Shown here: piece by piece, positions 28,007-33,478 of the stretch
Position numbering within the stretch: the stretch's first letter is position 1
Layout: each line of letters begins with the position of its first letter
From: Spirochaetales bacterium
Lineage (GTDB): Bacteria > Spirochaetota > Spirochaetia > JABMQR01
Direction: 5' to 3'
NCBI GenBank assembly: GCA_018399255.1
Contig: JAGYPA010000037.1
Coordinates: 1-33,478 of the forward strand
Length of the DNA stretch: 33,478 bases
Position numbers and translations under genes: made by a program
Notes under the pieces: generated by a model
What the model saw: only the letters and a program-made list of their open reading frames with translations
What the model was told of the DNA's origin: nothing
Database searches by the model: none

Positions 28007-29068
28007 TTATCTGGGTTCTCCGGTTTTTCTGTTTTCCTGGTCTTTCTGCTGCAGGGCGATTGCGGCAATGGAGGCAATCAGCTCTGGCGATAGCTGATTC
28101 CGGATGGCCTCCGCGGCAGCCCTGACAAAGCCGCTGGAGGGGAGGCGATGCAGGGGTTGGCGTTTACCCTCAAGAACCCAGGGCTGTTGTTCGCGTCTAC
28201 CCGAAATCGACCCGGGCATAGCCTTCCAGCCGCATTTCCTGCCAGCAGGCTGCCGCCAGTCGCTTCAGGTCTGACAGCAGCTTCCGGTCCCGGGAAACTG
28301 GTATAGGGGCACGGTATGGTGGTATCATTAAATCTCTCTCATCCCATTTTGCCCGGTAGTCCACTATTTCAAACCTGATTTGTCGCCTGATAGCCCACAA
28401 ACTGTATTTCACCGGGAGGAAGTACTTGCGGATGCTGTCTTCCGAGCAGTGAGACGCTGAATTCACGACCGAGCGAAGCTTTCGCAAATGCGGGATTCCG
28501 CTCGTTTTTTCGGCTTCCTCGCCGCTTCTGCAGAGTATGTCGATCTTCAAAACGGATAACTGATTTCGACCAAGACCGCCTGATGTCTTCCGAGATGGGT
28601 TTTACGATATACGTTCCCGGACGGAAGGTTTCTTTTCGGGATGTTTCGGAGATCCGGCTGGTCTCGGAGATCCAGCTGGTTTCGGAGGCTTCCCAGCCGG
28701 GGCCGGATGCCGGCGGCAGCAAGAATTTCCTTAGCGGCGACTTTATTGCGGATGGGCTTCAGTGATCTGGCCAACAGCCGGCATGGACGGAAGGCCCGCT
28801 GCTTCAAAGAGGGCTGGCGCTTTGTAGCTGCTCAGATGGGCAGAGCTGCCCCATGATTCGAGCAGGTTGAATATGAACAGCGGTTTCATGGCAACAAGCT
28901 GATGTATTTGATCTTCGGAAATCTGGCTGAACGATAGTTCCCTGACGGTATAGCCAAGCTCTTTGAGGGCAGAGGAAACCGCCCGGACCTGGTCCATTAC
29001 GGACTGTTCATCCGGGGGGAATCGGAATTCACCCTGTTGAAAATGAGAGGCACAATGTTCCGCTGCAT
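28007..29068 (-). pseudogene. D-alanine--D-alanine ligase-like ATP-grasp protein (copy 2), frameshifted
   Basis: This is a second, divergent paralogue upstream of copy 1. The pieces in order are: IVPLIFNRVNSDSP, MDQVRAVSSALKELGYTVREL, KPLFIFNLLESWGSS, YKAPALFEAAGLP, NKVAAKEILAAAGIRP, TYIVKPISED, FSVSLLG with VLPPGEIQF, RFEIVDYRAKWDERDL, RLEGYARVDF, and PWVLEVNANP-like sequence before TAA at 28009-28007. The break after SDSP lies in a run of six C. The start is ATG at 29068-29066 or 29092-29090; neither has a strong ribosome site. An 18-bp tandem repeat sits in the middle. With copy 1 and the GNAT it forms a three-gene minus-strand operon. Confidence 0.68.
28644..28697 (-). repeat. 18-bp tandem repeats within ligase-like copy 2
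   Basis: Two close copies of an 18-bp unit (28644-28661, TTTCGGAGATCCGGCTGG; 28662-28679, two mismatches) and a degenerate third (28680-28697) encode the repeated ISETSR in a region that is normally a short loop of the ATP-grasp fold. Confidence 0.8.
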
Positions 29069-29144
29069 CCCTACCAACTTGTTCTGCTGCATTTGGCTAT
29101 CTGCGGCCTGACGACCGACTGACATTCCATAATCCAATTAATTG

Positions 29145-29690
29145 CTAATTAATCAAGACCTTACCGGAGCAGCAGATTTGCATTTTTTCTATATTTTGTG
29201 AAAACTGGGGATAGAGGTCATAATCGTCAGCGAACTTGACAATCAGTTTTCCCCTTTCTCCCTGGATATCCTTTCCGCTGACGGTCAGCGTCCGAAATGG
29301 AGCCGCATAGCTGGCCTTCAGTATTTTGAGGTCAGAGTTTGTGCTTGCCGCCGATACCGGTATCCGCGAGGTTCTGATCCTTACCTCCTGCGTGCCGTAC
29401 ATTTCGATCCCGATTTCGAATCGATCGCTCGAATTCGTTTCTCGAGAATAGATTGAATAGTTTTCTTGTACATATCTACATAGGCATCGGGATAGGTATT
29501 CCCTGTCTCTATCTGCAGGGTGTACCGGGTATCCGGCGACAGTCGACCCATCGGATTCGATTCGTGCCCCACTGCAGGTATCCGTAGCTGAACTCGTCTT
29601 CATGGCATCCGACAATCTGCGCTCCATTATCGATGGCGGGCGTGGAGGAGGATATGCTGTCCCGGTTTCAAGGGGACTTTCATAACCAGG
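29145..29690 (-). pseudogene. Unrecognised gene, probably frameshifted
   Basis: The minus strand holds two open pieces that look like real protein: SPDTRYTLQIETGNTYPDAY with VDMYKKTIQSILEKRI in one frame, and VRIRTSRIPVSAASTNSDLK through IVKFADDYDLYPQFSQNIEK to a TAG at 29147-29145 in another. A third frame near 29690 reads LLSTLVMKVPLKPGQHIL. Together they suggest a mostly beta-stranded protein of at least 180 aa broken by indels. I do not recognise a family and cannot fix the start. It lies upstream of ligase-like copy 2 in the same direction. An A+T-only inverted repeat (29137-29153) covers its end. Confidence 0.35.
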
Positions 29691-29859
29691 GTGCTCAGCA
29701 GATCATGCTGGTATGCTTCGGGAGGAATACCGGAAGTACGATTATTGCAGAGCCCGAATCTATTTGGTGAATTCGGAATAGTTCCGATAGAGCCATTGGG
29801 ATGAGCATTGTGCGGTCTGCAGTAGAATCATTATGATAAAAAAAAATACTTTTTCAATG

Positions 29860-29916
29860 TTGACAGGTTTGGTGAACAATGATACGTTGTATATAGGGTA
29901 GGGGGTATAGTATATG
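29860..29916 (+). promoter_or_regulatory. Promoter and CsoR-like operator upstream of csoR
   Basis: TTGACA (29860-29865) is followed after 17 nt by TACGTT (29883-29888), a weak -10. Directly after it lies a G-tract flanked by A/T steps, ATAGGGTAGGGGGTATAG (29891-29908), which resembles the G-rich operators bound by copper-sensing CsoR repressors. The position over the start point fits autorepression. Confidence 0.45.
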
Positions 29917-29946
29917 ACAGGTAGAACATAATCATAACAGAAAGGC

Positions 29947-30208
29947 GCATCACTCATGAGGCGAAGAAGCAGATGGTCAGCCGTATGAGCCGGATTGAAG
30001 GTCAGATTCGCGGTATTGCAAAGATGATCGACAATGATGTCTATTGCGATTGACAGTCTTTACCTGTTTATGAGTGTGGAATCTGCGATAAACGGAGTCA
30101 AGACGCAGCTGCTGGAAGCCCATGATGAAAAGCTGCGTAGTCCGCGCAGATTTGTAGAACGGTGAAGTTGCGGTTGTTGATGAGCCGCTCAGACGATCAG
30201 GAAAATGA
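29947..30208 (+). pseudogene. CsoR/RcnR-family metal-sensing repressor, frameshifted
   Basis: The first frame reads THEAKKQMVSRMSRIEGQIR and GIAKMIDNDVYC, the hallmark first helices of CsoR/RcnR repressors with the first metal-ligand Cys after Tyr. After a shift at about 30047 it continues SLYLFMSVESAINGVKTQLLEAH. A second shift gives MKSCVVRADL with the last Cys ligand. The His-Cys pair of the Cu(I)-type site is therefore recoverable only by crossing frames. No in-frame ATG opens the protein; the ATG at 29955 is out of frame, so the start is also damaged. CsoR proteins release DNA on binding copper and related metals. The SHOCT genes downstream are plausible targets. Confidence 0.7.
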
Positions 30209-30225
30209 CTAAGAGAATAAGTGGG

Positions 30226-30258
30226 CCAGGACCCTGAGCTTTCGGTCCCGGACTTTTT
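30226..30258 (+). terminator. Intrinsic terminator or attenuator between csoR and the SHOCT genes
   Basis: CCAGGACC (30226-30233) and GGTCCCGG (30244-30251) form an 8-bp stem with one G-U pair and a 10-nt loop, followed by AC and TTTTT (30254-30258). It lies 18 nt after the csoR remnant and 25 nt before the next ATG. Confidence 0.65.
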
Positions 30259-30283
30259 ATCAACTGTATGGAGGGATTATTAG

Positions 30284-30466
30284 ATGTTTTTGAATTTTAC
30301 TTATTGGTTTAGTGATATACCTGCTGTTTCGCGGAATGGCCAGGCGTCCTATCGCTCGATGCAGCGGCCTGTTGAGGATCCGCTCGAGATTTTGAAGCGT
30401 CGGTTTGCTGAAGGCTCAATCTCGGAAGAGGAGTTTATCAGAATGAAAAGTGAGCTTTACTCGTAA
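30284..30466 (+). CDS. Small SHOCT-domain protein, probably frameshifted over its membrane helix
   Basis: The open frame is 60 aa with GGAGGG about 10 nt before the ATG. Its C-terminal half is a clear SHOCT domain (EDPLEILKRRFAEGSISEEEFIRMKSEL). Proteins of this kind normally begin with a membrane helix. The open frame lacks one, but the +1 frame over 30297-30346 reads LLIGLVIYLLFRGMARR, a textbook helix with positive end. Two compensating indels, near 30299 and 30347, would restore a membrane-anchored SHOCT protein of the same length. The function is unknown; SHOCT modules are short C-terminal helical tails found on many membrane proteins. It is likely in one operon with the next gene. Confidence 0.7.
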   Translation: MFLNFTYWFSDIPAVSRNGQASYRSMQRPVEDPLEILKRRFAEGSISEEEFIRMKSELYS

Positions 30467-30497
30467 GCTCATGTGTAAAAAATGATGGAGAAAAAAG

Positions 30498-31280
30498 ATG
30501 ATGATGATAAAGAAAATTGCCCGATATCTCGGTATATCACTGCTGCTTTTTATTGCTGCGGGTATGCCGATCTTTGCATCGGAAGGGCACGGCAGAGATA
30601 TTGACTCGGTGGTTGAGGAAATTCTGCTCAGTACGCAATCACCTGCACTTTCAGAGGTTTCACCGCAAGACCTGTCACCTGAACTGCTGGAAGAGCTCGG
30701 AGATGCGGTTATGGGGTTATTGCTGAATAGCGATTGGCAGCATGAAAGGATGGATGCCATGCTTGGCGGTGAGGGTTCCTCACAACTGGCGGCTTACCAC
30801 AGAGATCTTGGAGAAGCGTATATTGAATCAGGAGGCAGTCTCTCTGAATTGCGTTCTTATGGCGGCGGATGGATGATGCCGGGGGGTATGATGGGTTTTT
30901 CCCGATTCACGCCCGCACCCGCTCTCTCTCCCGCCGCCTCCCCATCAGCATCCTCTTTTCCGTATGATTCTCGCTGGGACAGCCAGAACTTCTGGGGGAG
31001 TCAGGGCCGCTGGAATTCCCGGGGGCGGTGGATGACTCCTATGAGCCACTGGACCCCCTGGAGCCGGTGGGCTATTGCCGGGAGCAGTTGGATGTGGGGT
31101 ACGCTGATCATTATTGCAGCGGCTGCGGCGGTGCTTGCGACTGCGGTTTTTCTTGGCAGGAGAAGGAGGCGGGGGCAGCGGGAATCAGAAAGTCAGGCCA
31201 TGTTGATTGCCAGAAATCGATTTGCCAAAGGCGAGATTTCAAAGCAGGAATTTGACAGAATGAAGAGCATACTGCGCTAG
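30498..31280 (+). CDS. Exported or membrane SHOCT-domain protein of unknown function
   Basis: This 260-aa protein has an N-terminal signal peptide (MMMIKKIARYLGISLLLFIA ... IFASE). A helical acidic region follows (~30-110), then a Gly/Met/Trp/Ser-rich segment (~122-190, with WMMPGGMMGF and repeated SRW/GRW), a transmembrane helix (~203-222, LIIIAAAAAVLATAVFLG) and a basic stop. A C-terminal SHOCT domain ends it (ARNRFAKGEISKQEFDRMKSIL). The Met- and Trp-rich extracytoplasmic stretch could bind soft metals such as copper, which would suit the CsoR-type regulator upstream; that is inference. GGAG lies about 10 nt before the first of three adjacent ATG codons. Confidence 0.75.
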   Translation: MMMIKKIARYLGISLLLFIAAGMPIFASEGHGRDIDSVVEEILLSTQSPALSEVSPQDLSPELLEELGDAVMGLLLNSDWQHERMDAMLGGEGSSQLAAYHRDLGEAYIESGGSLSELRSYGGGWMMPGGMMGFSRFTPAPALSPAASPSASSFPYDSRWDSQNFWGSQGRWNSRGRWMTPMSHWTPWSRWAIAGSSWMWGTLIIIAAAAAVLATAVFLGRRRRRGQRESESQAMLIARNRFAKGEISKQEFDRMKSILR

Positions 31281-31375
31281 CCCTGTCGGATTCAGGATTT
31301 TGCAGGTTTGATAGGTACAGCTGCAGCTTGATATCATTACGCTATGACCACTTACGGAGCAATTTCCTCTTCTGA

Positions 31376-31792
31376 TCAACCTTGAGCAAACGGATTTCTT
31401 ACTTCAATACCTGAATAAAACTGACCCGGGTTCAAATCTTCCGTAAGCAGGGTGCTGCAGCCGGCACTCTCGGCGCTGCTGATGATGCACGCATCCCAGA
31501 AATTTACGGAATAGAGGCTTTTCAGCTCCACGGCTCTGCGGATCATAGCCGGGGTCTGCTTCACCACTTCAAAATACTCGAGAAATGAAAGTATGCGAAG
31601 AACAGCATCCGGCTTCTGGTGAAGCTTCGTCAACGCAGTGACGGCATACTCCTGGAGAACCTGGGTGGAAACTACCCCGAGACCGTTATCCATGAGTCCG
31701 GATAGCAGACTGACAGCGCTTTTCTGCTTTTCCCGGTCACGTTTGTCATTTGCGTACACAATGACATTGGTATCGATGAAGACCCTACCCAT
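31376..31792 (-). CDS. PIN-domain ribonuclease toxin (VapC-like)
   Basis: This 138-aa PIN domain keeps all four acidic positions: Asp7 in FIDTNVIVYA, Glu48 in QVLQEY, Asp100 in NFWDACII, and Asp119 in LLTEDLNPG. VapC toxins cut RNA, often tRNA or rRNA, when released from their antitoxin. The start at 31792 is chosen because the protein opens MGRVFIDTN as in the family and overlaps the antitoxin stop by 8 nt; a longer start at 31912 would lie inside the antitoxin gene. It appears intact and active. Confidence 0.9.
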   Translation of the reverse strand: MGRVFIDTNVIVYANDKRDREKQKSAVSLLSGLMDNGLGVVSTQVLQEYAVTALTKLHQKPDAVLRILSFLEYFEVVKQTPAMIRRAVELKSLYSVNFWDACIISSAESAGCSTLLTEDLNPGQFYSGIEVRNPFAQG

Positions 31793-32033
31793 CCGATCGG
31801 CCCCTTTTATGAAGTTCTTCACGATTAAAATGATAGCCGGGTTCAGATTCACCGGCATACAGGGTTGCTGTACGAGCAAATTCTTCTGAAATAGATAGTT
31901 CCCCGTCACCATTTCCTACAGAAATTTTTTGCAGATACTCCCGGATGAGATTGTTCAGGGTAGTATGATGTCTTTCGGCATACTCCCGGCTCTTCTTGAT
32001 GAGCTTCTCATCGGCTGAGAGGGTTATATTCAT
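31785..32033 (-). CDS. Antitoxin of the PIN toxin (DUF6364-like ribbon-helix-helix)
   Basis: This 82-aa protein starts MNITLSADEKLIKKSREYAE and continues TTLNNLIREYLQKI, a ribbon-helix-helix pattern of the DUF6364 antitoxin type: DNA-binding strand plus two helices in the first ~45 residues. A toxin-binding tail ending FNREELHKRGRS follows. The ATG at 32033 has AAGGGGG upstream; an earlier in-frame start would read through the promoter. The 8-nt overlap with the toxin gene and the strong promoter just upstream match an autoregulated toxin-antitoxin operon. Confidence 0.82.
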   Translation of the reverse strand: MNITLSADEKLIKKSREYAERHHTTLNNLIREYLQKISVGNGDGELSISEEFARTATLYAGESEPGYHFNREELHKRGRSDG

Positions 32034-32056
32034 GAACTGCCCCCTTTCATGGTTTA

Positions 32057-32123
32057 TGCATGGTGCATGTATATTATGTGCTGTATGTGCACAAAGTATA
32101 CACATTATTTCTTATTGCATCAA
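32057..32123 (-). promoter_or_regulatory. Promoter and operator of the toxin-antitoxin operon
   Basis: On the minus strand TTGATG (32123-32118), 17 nt, TATACT (32100-32095). Between it and the antitoxin start lie several small palindromes: GTATAC (32096-32101), TGTGCACA (32086-32093), GTGC-N7-GCAC (32078-32092) and ATGCAT near 32057. These suit binding by the ribbon-helix-helix antitoxin. Confidence 0.6.
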
Positions 32124-32125
32124 GG

Positions 32126-32175
32126 GCTTTCCTTACGCTCAGATCACCACGCTTTCCTTAAGCTCAGATCACCAC
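32126..32175. repeat. 25-bp tandem duplication
   Basis: GCTTTCCTTACGCTCAGATC plus ACCAC (32126-32150) is repeated at 32151-32175 with one mismatch. It lies between the toxin-antitoxin promoter and a small open frame beginning at 32176. Confidence 0.9.
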
Positions 32176-32298
32176 ATGACGAGCTTTACGACAACCCTTT
32201 TCGAGATTGAACGGCAGCGCGTAAGACAGGATTCTCATTTTGAAAGTGTAATTTACAGTCTGGAACATATTCTTCCGGAGAATCCCTCCGAAGCCTGA
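32176..32298 (+). CDS. Small open frame or gene remnant, 40 aa
   Basis: The ATG at 32176 opens MTSFTTTLFEIERQRVRQDS and ends at TGA 32296-32298. It is charged, helical-looking and without a clear ribosome site. It could be a tail of a lost gene. I recognise no family. Confidence 0.25.
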   Translation: MTSFTTTLFEIERQRVRQDSHFESVIYSLEHILPENPSEA

Positions 32299-32491
32299 TC
32301 TTATATTGAGGAAAGTAAACAGGATCGACTAATATATTCCTGCAATGTTATACCACGAAGCGAGCTGGCAGCTTTTGCTTTGTGGTGCACTACACGATCT
32401 ATTCGACCTCCCAGCTGTGAATTGTTAGTATGTTATGTACATTTAATGAGTACGATATGGTACGTATGGTACCGGTATAGTGGAGAACGAT

Positions 32492-32572
32492 ATGAAAGAA
32501 AATGTGAAAAGCTTTTGGAAACGGATTGATCAGTTGCGTAATGGAAATACCATGCATTGGCTATCAGAGTAG
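32492..32572 (+). pseudogene. N-terminal fragment of a small HTH-type regulator
   Basis: GGAG precedes an ATG at 32492 opening MKENVKSFWKRIDQLRNGNT and closing after HWLSE at a TAG (32570-32572), 26 codons. From memory this resembles the first helices of short XRE-type regulators found in treponeme-like genomes, cut off just before the recognition helix. It may instead be a chance frame. Confidence 0.35.
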
Positions 32573-32720
32573 TATGGAACGTGAGTTTTGCTTAAAATTG
32601 TACAAGAAAAGTTGTAATCTATGCTTCTTGTAGGACAGCAACAGATAACTCAGACAGGCTCCTAGATATACCGATAGCAGGAATCACAAGAAGCTGACTT
32701 TCATCACTTCTTCCTTTTCT

Positions 32721-32762
32721 GCCGAGCATAAAAGGACTCGAACCTGCGACCTCCGGGTTATG
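32721..32762 (-). other. 3' half of a CAU-anticodon tRNA, possible attachment-site remnant
   Basis: On the minus strand the sequence runs CATAACCCGGAGGTCGCAGG then TTCGAGTCC. This is the standard anticodon-to-T-loop part of tRNA-Met or tRNA-Ile(CAU). The 5' side cannot form the anticodon stem, the T-stem closes poorly (CCTTTT), and no acceptor stem exists, so it is not a working tRNA. Such 3' halves are the usual attachment core of tRNA-targeting integrases. Confidence 0.6.
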
Positions 32763-32993
32763 GGAAAGCACCTGATTTCTCCACCTGCGTTCTCTCTTGT
32801 TAATAAGTGTAGACGGTAAAAAGAGAAGCGTCTATCCAATTTTCATCCTTGTTCGTAGAAATTGTTGGGAGCTGCCCCTTGTTCAACGGTTTATCTGTAA
32901 TTCTGTCTGTAATTGAGTAGTTGAAACCCTGATGAATGCTACAGTTGATATTGTACAGTTTTCTTCAAATGCAGGAGGGGGATCAAAGCGAGA

Positions 32994-33478
32994 TTAGTCA
33001 ATTGACCACTCTAGGCAAAGAACTTCAGCCTGTTCAATTACCAGTTCAGTTGCGGACTTCTGCAGGTCAGGTGGATATCCGTATTCTCTCAGTATCCGTT
33101 TTACCATAACTCGGATTTGAGCTCTTGCATTTTCCCTTAATGTCCAATCAATTGAAACACTTTGTTTCACCCTGTCTACTAGCATTTGAGCTATTATCCT
33201 CAACTTTTCATCTCCTATCATTTCACGAGCACTGCCGTTATCAGCTAGCGCATCATAAAAGGCGACTTCATCATCCGTGAGACCCAGCTCGGCACCTCGC
33301 TGGCCAGCTTTCCTTATCTCTTTAGCCAGCTCGATAAGTTCCTGAATTACTTCTGCGGCTTCTATTGCCCGGTTCTGGTATTTTTTTATTGACTGTTCAA
33401 GCATCTCGAAGAAGGATCGTGTCTGGATGACATTTCTCTTTGACCTGATTTTAATTTCATCATTGATTAGTTTTTTAA
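32994..33478 (-). CDS. hsdR: Type I restriction enzyme HsdR subunit, C-terminal part (5' end beyond window)
   Basis: The frame is open to the right window edge, so only the last ~161 codons are present. It reads [40 protein letters not shown] and [13 protein letters not shown], then [36 protein letters not shown] and an REYGYPP ending. This is the conserved C-terminal helical domain (EcoEI R-type, DUF3387) of HsdR, which contacts the methylase core. The nuclease and translocase domains must lie outside. Type I systems are typical of accessory regions, matching the toxin-antitoxin pair and tRNA remnant nearby. Confidence 0.88.
   Translation of the reverse strand, partial: KKLINDEIKIRSKRNVIQTRSFFEMLEQSIKKYQNRAIEAAEVIQELIELAKEIRKAGQRGAELGLTDDEVAFYDALADNGSAREMIGDEKLRIIAQMLVDRVKQSVSIDWTLRENARAQIRVMVKRILREYGYPPDLQKSATELVIEQAEVLCLEWSID

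Larger units (their letters stand above)
32299..32993. other. 695-nt stretch without an intact gene
   Basis: This accessory-type stretch holds a 26-codon HTH-like fragment (32492-32572), GGTAC-rich palindromic sequence just before it (32458-32475), and the 3' half of a tRNA (32721-32762, minus strand). A short direct repeat TCTGTAATT-TCTGTAATT lies near 32895-32920. Nothing else coding is seen. Confidence 0.5.

Noticed and set aside
31996..32298. A 100-aa plus-strand gene overlapping the antitoxin promoter
   Set aside because: Most of it is antisense to the antitoxin gene and its promoter; only the last 40 codons are outside, and these are listed as a low-confidence frame.
32715..32795. Functional tRNA-Met gene on the minus strand
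   Set aside because: Only the 3' half matches; the anticodon stem, T-stem closure and acceptor stem cannot form.

Overview
The window reads as a Gram-negative bacterial chromosome of roughly 50% G+C. My best guess is the phylum Spirochaetota. The pointers are weak and partly from memory: a stand-alone infA, an eroded DEAD-box protein that keeps a DbpA-type domain, and a short HTH-type start typical of treponeme-like genomes. No rRNA gene or complete tRNA is present to fix the taxonomy.

Layout. (1) 1-2994, + strand: the end of livH, then livM, livG and livF, a branched-chain amino-acid ABC importer whose binding protein must lie upstream. (2) 3090-4183, +: a CBS-CBS-ACT protein and a small Smr-domain protein. 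(3) 4273-9114, - strand: an HD-GYP response regulator, a large hybrid histidine kinase and infA in one transcription direction. (4) 9384-12296: a DksA-like zinc-finger protein (+) converging on a metallo-beta-lactamase-fold hydrolase and a DEAD-box-like protein that has lost its ATPase motifs (-). (5) 12784-15515, +: a coiled-coil protein and an mltG broken by frameshifts. (6) 15503-22224, -: an oligopeptide-type ABC transporter operon in the order oppB, oppC, M28-like segment, oppD, oppF. (7) 22455-24122, +: a long-chain acyl-CoA synthetase. (8) 24267-30208: frameshifted natA and natB (+), a GNAT and two D-Ala-D-Ala-ligase-like genes (-), an unrecognised broken gene (-) and a broken csoR (+). 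(9) 30284-31280, +: two SHOCT-domain proteins. (10) 31376-33478: a vapBC-type toxin-antitoxin pair, small gene remnants, the 3' half of a tRNA(CAU) and the end of an hsdR gene, which together look like an accessory boundary.

The most unusual content is the opp operon. OppB is fused to a large M28/PA-type peptidase ectodomain in which every metal ligand and catalytic position I can align, except one Asp, is replaced. OppC is followed, after a frameshift, by a transmembrane segment and a second M28-like domain that is equally stripped. No OppA-type binding protein is encoded beside them. The two dead peptidase folds may be built-in substrate receptors.

A caution applies throughout. Three patches (about 14.4-15.7, 17.4-18.8 and 24.2-30.4 kb) are dense in 1-2 nt indels, while the genes between them are clean. 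Start codons and convergent stops in the patches survive, and the breaks I could resolve are indels rather than point nonsense mutations. Sequencing or assembly error is therefore at least as likely as gene decay, and these genes are annotated as broken in this sequence only.
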